64,000 nt of DNA from CAYQXJ01 sp964421565 (lineage in GTDB: Bacteria; Planctomycetota; Brocadiia; SM23-32). How positions within the stretch are numbered: position 1 is the stretch's first letter; each line of letters starts with the position of its first letter. Where the stretch lies: NCBI GenBank assembly GCA_964421565.1, contig CAYQXJ010000017.1, positions 12,226-76,225 on the forward strand, written 5' to 3'. The notes beneath the pieces are model-generated. The model was given only the letters and a program-made list of their open reading frames with translations, searched no databases and was not told where the DNA came from. The position numbers and the translations under genes are program-made. Of this stretch, positions 43,097 to 51,923 are shown in pieces.

Positions 43097-46000
43097 TTGA
43101 GCGACTCACGCGTCATTGGTGCCTACACATTCTCGGCACTGGAGCGCGCGTTTGCATCGCAACTACGTGCAACGGAGCGGGGTGCCTGGAACGACGTCTG
43201 GGTGCTGACGCCGACGAACCTGGTAGCCATCCACCTACGACGGATTGCGGCCCAAGCGCTCGGCGGGGTGGCGGGGCTGCGCTTCCTTACGCTTAAGGAC
43301 GCCGCCCTCGCCTGTGCGCGCACCAGGGTGGCAGCCAGCGGGCTGCGCCCACTGCCGTCCGGGGCGGACTCGCTGTTCCTAAAGCGCCTGTTGTCCAGCA
43401 TGCCGGCGAGCTCCTATTTCCATGCGTTGGGCCAGTTTCGCAACGCCGCCCCGGCCATGCTGGGCGCCATCAGGCTGTTGAAGACTTCGCTCTGGTCGCC
43501 CTCTACTTTGCAGGAGGCGGCAGGGCTGGCACCCTTTCGCGATCCGTCCGCCGCCGGCCGCCTGCGCGAAATCGCCGCAGCCTGGCACGAACTGCGCCGC
43601 TGGAAGGGCGAGCGGCGTTGGTACGATGGTGACGACCTGACACTGCTGGCCACGAAGCCGGACTGCGAACCCACCGAGCGCCCCGCGAAGCTCCTGCTCT
43701 ATGGCTTCTACGACTTTACCCCCGCTCAACAGACATTCGTGGCTCGGCTGATCGATCTGGCGTCGACCTGTTCGGCGTTTCTGCTCTGGGCTGAGGAGGA
43801 CGGGGCGGCAGCCCCGGGTTTTGAGTACGCAACGCCGGTCGTGGAATGGCTGCGGCGATGCACCGGTGGCCCTGTTGAGCGACAGGCAGATGAGCCGGCA
43901 GACGACCTGTCGCGGCTCACCCGCGCCCTGTTCGCGGACGATTCAGTGGCTCTTCCAAAAGAGGGCCGACGAACGCTGGAAGGGCCCCCGGCCGGTGCGG
44001 ACGGTACGGTTGAAGTGCTGAGTTGCCCGGGGGAATGCGCCGAGGCCCGCGAGGTGGCTCGCGAAGCCTTGCGGGCGGCCGCGCGCAGAGCCGGCAAGAC
44101 GGGTGTGATGCTCCGTGCAACCCGCGAGACGGTGTCGCTTCTCACGGAGACGTTCGACCGAAGCGGCATTGCTTACTACGTCCGGGAGGGCCTGCCCCTG
44201 TGGCAGACGACGGCGGGCCGCATCGTGCTCGCGCTGCTGGATCTTGCAGCCGAGGATGCCGAGCGCGCCGCCGTGGTCAACTTCCTCGCACTGGCCCGGG
44301 TGGACTGGCCGGACCTGCTGTCAGCGACCGCGCTCGACCGTGTATCTCGCCGGGCCGGTGTGCGGCGCGGGCCTGAACAGTGGCGCAGCCGGCTGGAGCG
44401 CCGGGCAGCCGATTGCCAGACCGAGGCGGAACATGCAGATGACGAGACGGAGGCGGCAGCCCTGCAACGCGAGGCTGACGTGTGCGCCGTTGCCGGCCGG
44501 TTTGTCTCCGAGTTCCTCGGCCGGCTCGGGGCATTTGCTGGCGGCGAGCCGCTGCAGTCCTGGGGTGGCGCAATGCAGGCGCTCAGCGGGCTCTGCCGCG
44601 AGCTGACGCCGCAGGACGCATCGGGACGGCAAGCCGTGCTGGATGTGCTGGAAGAACTGGGAGAGCTGGACGCCATTGGTGCCTCGCCCGATGCGGGCAC
44701 GCTGCGGTGGCTGCTGTCGGCCCGGCTCGCGGGGGAGAGTGAACGCCGCAACCAGTTCCAGCGCGTTGGCGTGACACTGACGAGCATCATGGCCGCGCGG
44801 GGTGTCACGTTCGACACCGTGATTGTGCCCCGGATGAACGAGCGCAGTTTCCCGAACCACGAGCCGCTGCCAAGTCTCGTCACCGAACTCGACCGCCACG
44901 CCCTCAACTACGTGGCCGACCGCGTGGGCGCATGTGAACTGCCCTTGCTGCAGCGGCGCGCAGAGGAGGAGCGCTACCTGTTCCGTCTTGCCGTGGGCTC
45001 CGCTCGTAAGCGCCTGGTGCTCACCTACCCGCGCATGCAGGACCACACGGACCGGCCACTGTTGGCCTCGCGCTTCTGCGCGGCCTCTTGCGCCGCCTTG
45101 ACGGGTTTGCCCACGGCGGCGGCCCTGCTGGACGATGGGTTGCCGCAAGGTCTGGTCCGGCGCATTCCGCTGAGCACTGCTGATGCCGGTCAAGACGCCC
45201 TGGCGCATGCGCTGCATCCGGCCGAGTACGACGCCATCGTCTTCGCCACCGGGGCCGATGGCCTGCGGACGGAATACCTCTCGGCGCTTTCATCGCACTT
45301 CGCCCGCGCAGCGACACTGGAGCGAGAGCGCTGGCAGAGCCGCAGCTACGGACGATACGACGGCAAGATCCGTAATCCCCAACTGCTGGCAGCCCTTGCT
45401 GAGCAGGCCGACGGCCGTCCCGTCTCCCCCACTCAGGTGGAGAGGTACGCCGAGTGTCCGTTTCAGTACTTCGTGCAGTACGTACTGCAGGTGCGCGAAG
45501 TGGAAGAGCCCTCTCGGGAGTTCAGACTCTCGCCGCTGGAGCGCGGCTCGCTGATCCACGATCTTCTGCGCACGCTCTACGCCGAGAAGCTGCAAGGCAT
45601 TGCACTGCAGGAGGTGTCCGATTCGCAGATGGAGGCATCGGCGCAGCGTGCCGCAGAACTGCTCGACCGCCTTGGCGCTGCCCATGCAGAGAATCAACCC
45701 GCGGTGTGGCGGGTTGAGAGGGAGGAGATCCTCGCCGAGGTGCGAGAGTTGCTCGAGCACGACCGATCGTGCCACCCCGGCGTGCCGGAGCGGTTGGAGT
45801 TCGAGTTCGGGCAGAAGCGCTCTTTCCTGCTCGAAAATGCGGATGGACACATGGCGTTTCGTGGCCGCATTGACCGTGTGGACCGGCGGACCGACGGCGG
45901 CATACGGGTCATCGACTACAAGACCGGCAGCACCAGCCGCCACCCTCCCAACAACCTGGCAGGGGGGCAACAGGTGCAACTGCCGATCTATCTGCTGGCG

Positions 46001-46318
46001 GCTGCCGAGATACTCGACGCTTCGCACGGAGAGGCGCTCTACGTTTTCACCAAGAAGCCTCAGGATGTCCCGGAGTTCAGTCTCGAGACCCGGACCGAAT
46101 GGCTCGCTAACTTACGGAAAGTGCTGGAGCTGTTCAGCGATAGTGTGGCTTCCGGAGATTTTTTCATGGCGCCCGCCGAACCGCCGGGCCACTACAACCA
46201 GTGCGGCAAGTACTGTCCATGCATTGTGGCTTGCGGCGCAGCGCGGGGCGCCCTGGCGGGGATTAAGGCCGACGCCCCGGATATGGCCCGTCTGAACGCA
46301 CTGCGCGAGATCGAGTGA
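43097..46318 (+). CDS. AddB-like helicase-nuclease with Fe-S cluster
   Basis: 1073 residues. Start TTG 43097 has GGAGGAT directly upstream. Resembles the AddB/RexB partner of AddAB recombinational-repair nucleases: N-terminal UvrD-like fold without Walker A, middle motifs such as TLTSIMAARGVTFDTVIVPR and EERYLFRLAV, and a C-terminal PD-(D/E)XK nuclease with FRGRIDRVDRR, RVIDYKTGS. Four cysteines suitable for a 4Fe-4S cluster are seen: RYAECPFQYF before the nuclease and CGKYCPCIVAC after it. No AddA gene is adjacent. queE follows 7 bases later. Confidence 0.82.
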   Translation: MSDSRVIGAYTFSALERAFASQLRATERGAWNDVWVLTPTNLVAIHLRRIAAQALGGVAGLRFLTLKDAALACARTRVAASGLRPLPSGADSLFLKRLLSSMPASSYFHALGQFRNAAPAMLGAIRLLKTSLWSPSTLQEAAGLAPFRDPSAAGRLREIAAAWHELRRWKGERRWYDGDDLTLLATKPDCEPTERPAKLLLYGFYDFTPAQQTFVARLIDLASTCSAFLLWAEEDGAAAPGFEYATPVVEWLRRCTGGPVERQADEPADDLSRLTRALFADDSVALPKEGRRTLEGPPAGADGTVEVLSCPGECAEAREVAREALRAAARRAGKTGVMLRATRETVSLLTETFDRSGIAYYVREGLPLWQTTAGRIVLALLDLAAEDAERAAVVNFLALARVDWPDLLSATALDRVSRRAGVRRGPEQWRSRLERRAADCQTEAEHADDETEAAALQREADVCAVAGRFVSEFLGRLGAFAGGEPLQSWGGAMQALSGLCRELTPQDASGRQAVLDVLEELGELDAIGASPDAGTLRWLLSARLAGESERRNQFQRVGVTLTSIMAARGVTFDTVIVPRMNERSFPNHEPLPSLVTELDRHALNYVADRVGACELPLLQRRAEEERYLFRLAVGSARKRLVLTYPRMQDHTDRPLLASRFCAASCAALTGLPTAAALLDDGLPQGLVRRIPLSTADAGQDALAHALHPAEYDAIVFATGADGLRTEYLSALSSHFARAATLERERWQSRSYGRYDGKIRNPQLLAALAEQADGRPVSPTQVERYAECPFQYFVQYVLQVREVEEPSREFRLSPLERGSLIHDLLRTLYAEKLQGIALQEVSDSQMEASAQRAAELLDRLGAAHAENQPAVWRVEREEILAEVRELLEHDRSCHPGVPERLEFEFGQKRSFLLENADGHMAFRGRIDRVDRRTDGGIRVIDYKTGSTSRHPPNNLAGGQQVQLPIYLLAAAEILDASHGEALYVFTKKPQDVPEFSLETRTEWLANLRKVLELFSDSVASGDFFMAPAEPPGHYNQCGKYCPCIVACGAARGALAGIKADAPDMARLNALREIE

Positions 46319-46325
46319 AAGGACA

Positions 46326-46979
46326 ATGACGGCTACGCTAAAGATGTGCGAGGTCTTCCGCAGCATCCAGGGGGAGACCTCACGCGCCGGGTTGCCCTGC
46401 ACTTTTGTGCGTACCCACGGCTGCAACCTGAACTGCGTATGGTGTGATACGCAGTACGCCCGACAGGGCGACGGCACGGATCAACCGTTGAGTGAGGTGT
46501 TGGCGCTGGTGCGAAGCCACGGCGACCGCCTGGTCTGCATCACCGGCGGCGAACCTCTGCTTCAGTCGTCAGCCGTGTCGGAACTTGCCGCTCTTCTGCT
46601 GGCCGAGGGGCAAGCCGTCTTGGTCGAAACCAATGGCTCTCGCGACATATCACCACTGCCGGCGGACGCTTGCGTCATCATGGACGTCAAGTGCCCCGGC
46701 AGCGGAGAGGCAAACTGCACGCTGATGGAGAACCTGGAGCGCTTGCGACCACGGGACGAGGTTAAGTTTGTTGTCCTCGACCGTGCCGACTTCGACTGGG
46801 CAGTCGCCTTCATCCGACAACATCAACTTCTTAATGGGCCAGAGCTGCTGTTTGCGCCCGTCGAAGGCAGGCTTAGCCTTCGCTCGCTCGCCGGGTGGAT
46901 TCTGGAGTCGCGGCTGCCGCTGCGCCTTCAACCCCAGTTTCACCGCTTGCTGTGGCCGGAAGTGGAACGCGGGGCCTGA
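46326..46979 (+). CDS. queE: 7-carboxy-7-deazaguanine synthase
   Basis: Radical-SAM enzyme that converts carboxy-tetrahydropterin to CDG in queuosine synthesis. 217 residues, ATG 46326 after AAGGACA. Motifs: EVFRSIQGETSRAGLPCTFVR and the cluster ligands CNLNCVWCDTQYA, then CITGGEPLL. No other queuosine genes are nearby. Translationally linked to the preceding addB-like gene by a short gap. Confidence 0.93.
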   Translation: MTATLKMCEVFRSIQGETSRAGLPCTFVRTHGCNLNCVWCDTQYARQGDGTDQPLSEVLALVRSHGDRLVCITGGEPLLQSSAVSELAALLLAEGQAVLVETNGSRDISPLPADACVIMDVKCPGSGEANCTLMENLERLRPRDEVKFVVLDRADFDWAVAFIRQHQLLNGPELLFAPVEGRLSLRSLAGWILESRLPLRLQPQFHRLLWPEVERGA

Positions 46980-47030
46980 GCCGTGGTAACCTGTCGCCTC
47001 GGTTCAGACGGTCACCATCGGGGGCAGAAC

Positions 47031-47174
47031 ATGCCGGTCGGCTACTACGGAATGCGCAACCTGGTTGGGGCCGCGGGTGTGGCGTGCGCGCTGTTTGGCC
47101 TGCTGCAGATGAACTGGCTGCTGATCGTCGTCGGAGGCAGCATACTCGGCTGGTTCGCCTTCGTCGAGAAGTAG
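47031..47174 (+). CDS. small membrane protein
   Basis: 47 residues from ATG 47031, preceded by GGGGGCAG. Two hydrophobic helices (LVGAAGVACALFGLLQM and LLIVVGGSILGWFAFV). No family is recognised. It is followed 27 bases later by the oxidoreductase gene. The upstream ATG 46983 is not supported. Confidence 0.55.
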   Translation: MPVGYYGMRNLVGAAGVACALFGLLQMNWLLIVVGGSILGWFAFVEK

Positions 47175-47200
47175 CCGGAATCCAGAACGGAGAATGCACG

Positions 47201-48304
47201 ATGGAAGCTATGAACGTGGGCATCGTTGGGTGTGGTAACATCAGCGGCATCTACCTGCGCAACTGCGCGCTTATGGAGAATCTGCGCGTCGTGGCCTGCG
47301 CGGACCTGGTTGCTGAACGGGCGCAGAAGGCGGCCGAGGAGCACAACGTAGCGAAGGCATGCACTGTGGAGGAGCTGCTTGCCGACGAGGAAGTGCACAT
47401 CGTCGTGAATCTAACCATTCCCAAAGCCCACGCAGAGGTGGCGCTCGCCGCAATCGAGGCCGGCAAGCACGTCTACAATGAGAAACCGCTTGCCGTGAAC
47501 CGGGCCGATGGCCGCCGCGTAATCGAAGCCGCTCGGAACCGAGGTGTGCGCGTCGGGGGCGCACCGGACACCTTCATGGGTGCGGGGGGGCAGAGCGCGC
47601 GAGAGCTGATCGACCAGGGCGCTATCGGCGAGCCGGTGGGCGCCGTCGCCTACATGATGTGCCGGGGACATGAAACCTGGCATCCCGACCCTGAGTTCTT
47701 CTACAGGCCGGGCGGCGGGCCCATGCTCGACATGGGGCCTTACTACCTGACCGCTCTTGTGAACCTCCTGGGGCCCGTGCGACGCGTCACCGGCGCCACC
47801 AGGATATCGCTGCCCCAGCGAACCGTCACCAGCCAGCCGAAGTGCGGTGAGGTCATCGACGTGGAGGTGCCCACCTACGTGGCGGGGCTGCTCGACTTCG
47901 AGGCGGGCGCCATCGGCAACATCATCACCAGCTTCGACGTTTGTGCGGCCAACCTGCCCCGCGTACAGGTTTATGGCACCGAGGGTTCGCTGACTGTACC
48001 CGACCCCAATACCTTTGGGGGCAAGGTCGGCCTATGGACGGCGGAAAGCGGCGAGTGGCGGCAGGTCGAACCTGAGCGCCCGTACGCGGAGAACAGCCGG
48101 GGGCTGGGCGTCGCAGACATGGCGGCCGCTATACAGCCCGGCCGGCCACACCGGGCGAGCGGGGAACTGGCGTTCCACGTGCTGGACATTATGGAGGCCA
48201 TTCACGACGCCTCGGACGCCGGTCGGCACGTGGAGTTGGAGAGCACTTGCGAGCGTCCGACTCCCATGCCGGTTGACCTGCCGGAGGGCAGGATCGATAG
48301 CTGA
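47201..48304 (+). CDS. Gfo/Idh/MocA-family oxidoreductase
   Basis: 367 residues, ATG 47201 after ACGGAGAA. NVGIVGCGNISGIYLRNC is the Rossmann glycine loop; YNEKPLAVNRADGRRV carries the catalytic lysine. GGAPDTFMGAGGQSAREL and GGPMLDMGPYYLTALVNLLG are typical of members acting on inositol-like or amino-sugar substrates. No signal peptide. It follows queE and the small membrane protein but need not share their function. Confidence 0.88.
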   Translation: MEAMNVGIVGCGNISGIYLRNCALMENLRVVACADLVAERAQKAAEEHNVAKACTVEELLADEEVHIVVNLTIPKAHAEVALAAIEAGKHVYNEKPLAVNRADGRRVIEAARNRGVRVGGAPDTFMGAGGQSARELIDQGAIGEPVGAVAYMMCRGHETWHPDPEFFYRPGGGPMLDMGPYYLTALVNLLGPVRRVTGATRISLPQRTVTSQPKCGEVIDVEVPTYVAGLLDFEAGAIGNIITSFDVCAANLPRVQVYGTEGSLTVPDPNTFGGKVGLWTAESGEWRQVEPERPYAENSRGLGVADMAAAIQPGRPHRASGELAFHVLDIMEAIHDASDAGRHVELESTCERPTPMPVDLPEGRIDS

Positions 48305-48337
48305 AAGCCGCCGACAGGCTTGTTGCCAGCCGGGCGC

Positions 48338-49417
48338 TCAGTAACCGAAGTCCGCCTGCACGCTCTCGGCAGAGGGCTTGCCCGAGGTGTCGATCAGTTC
48401 GCTGGCCTCATCGCTCATCCAACTGAACTTGTGCCACCACGGACGGCTCACCTTCTGTGCCAGCCCCTGGATCTGGTGCATTCGCGGCAGCGCAATCCGG
48501 GCGAAGGACTCGCCCAGCGAGTCCAGGTCCTTGGTCTCAGGCATGGTGAACGCTTCCTTAAAATAGGCGCGTCCGCACATCGGGCCGGCTACCAGATCGC
48601 TGACGAGCGCGTACTGGGCCGCGTACTGCTCGAAGTCCACTGCCGCGCTCAGCAGCAGCATCGGCCGCTCCACGGTCGCGAACATGGTAACTGCCGCGCT
48701 GCGAACTTCGTCCGGCGAGCTGATGTGCTCGACAGTGCCTTCCGGTCCCGCCATCCACAGCACGGGGACCTGCGTCTTGTAGAAGGTGCCGAAGCAGCCG
48801 AAGTCCTCTGCCATCTTCACGACGCCTTCGGGCAGCCTGCGCGCCATCTCAGTCTTCGGCTCATCCGGTCGCTGAGCGATCAGCGTCTCATTGAACAGCG
48901 GCTTATCGAGCCTCTGGCAGCGTTCATCGACGTCGGCGAGCCAGTCCTGGTTGCGCTTCCAGCTATCCCTGTGGTCGGGGTCCAGCTTCACCAACGTCTT
49001 GAAGCCTTCCACCTTGTCGGCTACCTCTTCCGGTTCGATGGCAAGCCGAGCCAGGTGCCCTCGGCCGCCGTCTACGTCCACGGTGTTGGTATCTTCCAGG
49101 CGGCCGATCAGCATGGTGTTCTCACCAAGCAGTTCGCGGAAACCGGGACTGAGGTATGCCAGGTGATTGAACAACGCAGCCGATGGCAAGCCCTGCAGTG
49201 CCTTCGCAAACCGGCGGCAGACGTCGGTGACATCATCATCGGTCGCTTCGCGTCTCTCGCCCACGTGCTCAAGATACGAGTTGATAAGCTTCAGGTACGA
49301 GCCGTGCTGGTCGGATGCAAACACATCGAGCGTGCCCGCCGGTGCGTACTGTGCCAGCAGACGGAACACATTCTCGGAAACGGCCCGGCCGTCGGCGAAC
49401 TCGGCCCACTTAGCCAT
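48338..49417 (-). CDS. LacD-like tagatose-bisphosphate aldolase family protein
   Basis: 359 residues, ATG 49417 after AAGGGGGTC. TIM-barrel class I aldolase related to LacD: FASDQHGSYLK (LacD: ALDQRGS), GTFYKTQVPVLW with the likely Schiff-base lysine, and LLSAAVDFEQYAAQYAL-SDLVAGPMCGRAYFKEA. LacD cleaves tagatose 1,6-bisphosphate; related proteins act on other ketose phosphates. It converges on the oxidoreductase gene 33 bases away. Confidence 0.75.
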   Translation of the reverse strand: MAKWAEFADGRAVSENVFRLLAQYAPAGTLDVFASDQHGSYLKLINSYLEHVGERREATDDDVTDVCRRFAKALQGLPSAALFNHLAYLSPGFRELLGENTMLIGRLEDTNTVDVDGGRGHLARLAIEPEEVADKVEGFKTLVKLDPDHRDSWKRNQDWLADVDERCQRLDKPLFNETLIAQRPDEPKTEMARRLPEGVVKMAEDFGCFGTFYKTQVPVLWMAGPEGTVEHISSPDEVRSAAVTMFATVERPMLLLSAAVDFEQYAAQYALVSDLVAGPMCGRAYFKEAFTMPETKDLDSLGESFARIALPRMHQIQGLAQKVSRPWWHKFSWMSDEASELIDTSGKPSAESVQADFGY

Positions 49418-49463
49418 GGTGACCCCCTTTGGGCTGCAGGTACTGCTGCTGCCAGGTCCTTGC

Positions 49464-49904
49464 TCAGGTAATCTCGATGCGCCGACCGCCTTCGCGCCCG
49501 GCCTTCGGCATGGTGACCGTCAGGACTCCGTCCTCGTACTTGGCCTCCGTGCTCTCGGCGTCCACGTTCTCGGGCAGGTGGATGATGCGGTGGAACGCGC
49601 CCTTTGCCCTCTCGCTGTAAAAGAGGCTCTCCGGGTCCGGCTCGGCGTCCCCACTTCGCTCCCCCTCGATGAAGAGATGGTTATCCTCGATGGAAACATC
49701 GACCGCCTGGCCCTTCATCCCCGGCAGGTCCACCTTTACTACCAGGGCCTGTTGGGTTTCGTACACGTCAACCGGCGGATGCCAAACCCCTTCCTGGCTG
49801 ATCGCTCCCGCGGCGGGTGCCAGCAGGGAACGGAACATCTGCTCCATGCGTCGAGGTAAGTTCGGCAGGTCCGGGAAAAGGCTTTCTCCTGATTGCTTGC
49901 TCAT
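49464..49904 (-). CDS. small heat-shock protein Hsp20
   Basis: 146 residues from ATG 49904 (GAGGGGGG upstream); the longer frame is not similar. Alpha-crystallin domain with WHPPVDVYETQQALVVKVDLPG, VSIEDNHLFIEGER and the end RRIEIT. ATP-independent holdase that binds unfolded proteins. Next upstream are ferredoxin and superoxide reductase genes on the same strand. Confidence 0.93.
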   Translation of the reverse strand: MSKQSGESLFPDLPNLPRRMEQMFRSLLAPAAGAISQEGVWHPPVDVYETQQALVVKVDLPGMKGQAVDVSIEDNHLFIEGERSGDAEPDPESLFYSERAKGAFHRIIHLPENVDAESTEAKYEDGVLTVTMPKAGREGGRRIEIT

Positions 49905-50065
49905 CTGAGTCCCCCCCTCGGGTAAGATCGGCAAGTCTACTCCGCTGTCATGCAGGCGGGGCGGTTTGCCTGTTGGGGCGCCGCCCCGCCGCTCGACACA
50001 ACGCCACGGCAGTGTTTGGCCCGCCGTGTGGCTCTGGCAGGGCTCACCGCCGCCATGCGCAGCTT

Positions 50066-50254
50066 TCAGTCTTCCTCGACGATGATCGCCTCGGTGGGAC
50101 ACTCTTCGGCCGCCTGCTGGACGGCCTCCCCGAACTCCTCTGGCACTTCATCCACGAGGACCTCGGCGAACTCATCGCCCATTTCAAAGACTTCCGGGCA
50201 GGTGTCCACGCACAGGCCGCATGCGATGCAGTCGTCAGTGACCTCTACTCTCAT
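50066..50254 (-). CDS. 4Fe-4S ferredoxin
   Basis: 62 residues, ATG 50254 with GAGGAGG just upstream. Single-cluster ferredoxin: DDCIACGLCVDTCPEVF gives Cys-x2-Cys-x3-Cys-P, and the fourth cysteine is in AAEECPTEAI. Small electron carrier; the superoxide reductase 130 bases upstream is a plausible partner. Confidence 0.93.
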   Translation of the reverse strand: MRVEVTDDCIACGLCVDTCPEVFEMGDEFAEVLVDEVPEEFGEAVQQAAEECPTEAIIVEED

Positions 50255-50384
50255 CGCTCCTCCTCGAGGCACGAGTATCGGAAAGTGGCGCCCGCCGGGG
50301 CGCCGATCATCGGTTTCCCGACGTGAAAGGATGCCCTATCGGCGAGGGCAAGTCAAGAGCACTATCGGCGCAGTGCCGTGCCCC

Positions 50385-50771
50385 TCAGGTCACCTGCAGG
50401 GCCTTCTCGCCCTCCCACACACCGTGCAGGTTGCAGAACTCGAACGCTCGCAGCTTGTCGTGAACGTGGTCGAGTTGCACGCAGAACTTCGCGACCGGGC
50501 AGGTGGTTACGGGCGTGAAGTGAACGCGCCCCAGGTACGTGTCATCCGCGTAGAGTTCGACGAACTGGATGTAATGCCCGCGCTCGTTCGGATGGGCGAG
50601 GTGTTTGCCGACTTCGATGGTCACCTCGAAGCACTCGCCCTTCTCGACCGAGTCCGGCGCGCTGATGACAGGCACATGCTTCTTCTGAAGGTCGGTCATG
50701 GCCTGGGGGTCATCACCGGCGGTGTTGACGCCACAGAAAAGGTCATCCTCGCATCGCTGAGCTGCACACAT
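50385..50771 (-). CDS. superoxide reductase (neelaredoxin-type)
   Basis: 128 residues from ATG 50771, with AAGGGGG 8 bases upstream. Reduces superoxide to peroxide with one electron, without making oxygen. Iron ligands are clear: His32 (KKHVPVI), His60 and His66 (HLAHPNERGHYIQF), Cys113 and His116 (FCNLHGVWE). N-terminal cysteines (Cys2, Cys7, Cys13) are present but the full desulforedoxin Cys4 domain is not. Expressed from a perfect consensus promoter. Confidence 0.9.
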   Translation of the reverse strand: MCAAQRCEDDLFCGVNTAGDDPQAMTDLQKKHVPVISAPDSVEKGECFEVTIEVGKHLAHPNERGHYIQFVELYADDTYLGRVHFTPVTTCPVAKFCVQLDHVHDKLRAFEFCNLHGVWEGEKALQVT

Positions 50772-50890
50772 GGGCTGAGCCCCCTTCAACTGGTCAGAAG
50801 CACAGACAGAACCGCCGCTCCCCGGCGGCGGACGCGGTGGTCCCCGCGGGAATCATGTCCCGCGCCCCCGAGAACACCACGCATGTCTGA

Positions 50891-50919
50891 ATTATAAGAG
50901 TGCCGCTGACAACTGTCAA
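50891..50919 (-). promoter_or_regulatory. superoxide reductase promoter, exact consensus
   Basis: Minus strand TTGACA (50914-50919), 17 bases, TATAAT (50891-50896): the exact sigma-70 consensus. The -35 overlaps the palindrome TGACA-AC-TGTCA (50907-50918), which could be an operator. A hairpin GCGGGA/TCCCGC lies in the leader near 50850. Confidence 0.8.
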
Positions 50920-50943
50920 CACGATGGTGGCGTGCAACGCCCC

Positions 50944-50971
50944 TTGACGCGCAGCGGCCAGCCCGTAGAAT
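50944..50971 (+). promoter_or_regulatory. promoter of the sugar isomerase operon
   Basis: TTGACG (50944-50949), 16 bases, TAGAAT (50966-50971). Leader of about 60 bases to ATG 51039. Divergent from the superoxide reductase promoter. Confidence 0.55.
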
Positions 50972-51038
50972 CGGGCGCCGATGCATCCCGGCCGTCGGGA
51001 CGCACGCTGGCGAGGCATTCTTCGCAGGAGCAAAACGC

Positions 51039-51893
51039 ATGAGACCCGCAGTTCATTCCTGGAGTTTCCGCAACCTATTCCGCCAGGATCCCGAGCTTGA
51101 CATTCGTCAGGTCTTGGACACGGTTTGCGAGATGGGCTTCCGCGCCATGGAGGTCATGTCCGGCAAGGCGGGCGCCCCGGCCGAGCACTTCGGCTCGGAC
51201 GACCCGCAGCACCTTCGGCAGGTCATGGCCTATGCCGAGAGTGTGGGTGTGAGCATCACCTGCCTGTCCACTTACAACGACTTCGCGTACGTGAAGGACG
51301 AGCAATGGCGGCTGGCCAACATCCGTTACGTCAAGGATTGGCTGCGCATTGCCGCTGACCTCGGCGTGCCCAACATCCGCATGCTCACCGGCTACTACAT
51401 TGAGGGTGAGGATCGCCAACGACTGGAGGAGCTGACACTGGCGGGGATACGCGAATGCGTGCCGGTTGCTGAGGAGTGCGGCGTGAACATGGCCATCGAG
51501 AATCACAACTCCATCTTCTTTGAGGCGGACGACATCCTCTGGCTGATCGATCAAGTGGGCTCAGACCGGCTGACTACCTGCCCCGACCCGAGCAACTGGT
51601 GTCGGGGCTTCCTGACCGGTGAAGCGCCTGCCGGGGAGCGCGAGAAGGTCTTTGAGGAGGCGGCCAAGGTTGTTTCGTTCGCCACGCAGTCGCACCTCAA
51701 ACTGCGTGGCATCACGGAAGACGGCAAGCTTGTGGGCTGGGGCGATGACCTGGAACGGTTGATCCGCATCTACGATAAGGCCGGCTACGATGGGGTGATT
51801 GCTTTCGAGTCTGTTGCCGACGGCGACCTGCTGGCGCCGCTGCCCGAGGCTCGTTGGATTCTTCAGGAGGCCATTGACCGGGTCACGGGTTAG
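51039..51893 (+). CDS. sugar phosphate isomerase/epimerase-like TIM barrel
   Basis: 284 residues, ATG 51039 after AGGAG. Xylose-isomerase-like AP-endonuclease-2 superfamily: VHSWSFRNLFRQDPELDI, the metal-ligand region AIENHNSIFF, CPDPSNWCRG and HLKLRGI, ending with DGVIAFES. Such enzymes isomerise sugars or keto-inositols. The next gene (30 bases on) is an oxidoreductase, a pairing common in cyclitol and sugar catabolism. Confidence 0.83.
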   Translation: MRPAVHSWSFRNLFRQDPELDIRQVLDTVCEMGFRAMEVMSGKAGAPAEHFGSDDPQHLRQVMAYAESVGVSITCLSTYNDFAYVKDEQWRLANIRYVKDWLRIAADLGVPNIRMLTGYYIEGEDRQRLEELTLAGIRECVPVAEECGVNMAIENHNSIFFEADDILWLIDQVGSDRLTTCPDPSNWCRGFLTGEAPAGEREKVFEEAAKVVSFATQSHLKLRGITEDGKLVGWGDDLERLIRIYDKAGYDGVIAFESVADGDLLAPLPEARWILQEAIDRVTG

Positions 51894-51923
51894 CGGACTC
51901 GGCGCAGAGAGGAGCGCGCGTAC

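Noticed and set aside
48338..49417. Fructose-bisphosphate aldolase
   Set aside because: The motif order fits LacD (FASDQHGSYLK, LLSAAVDF) rather than FbaA/FbaB.
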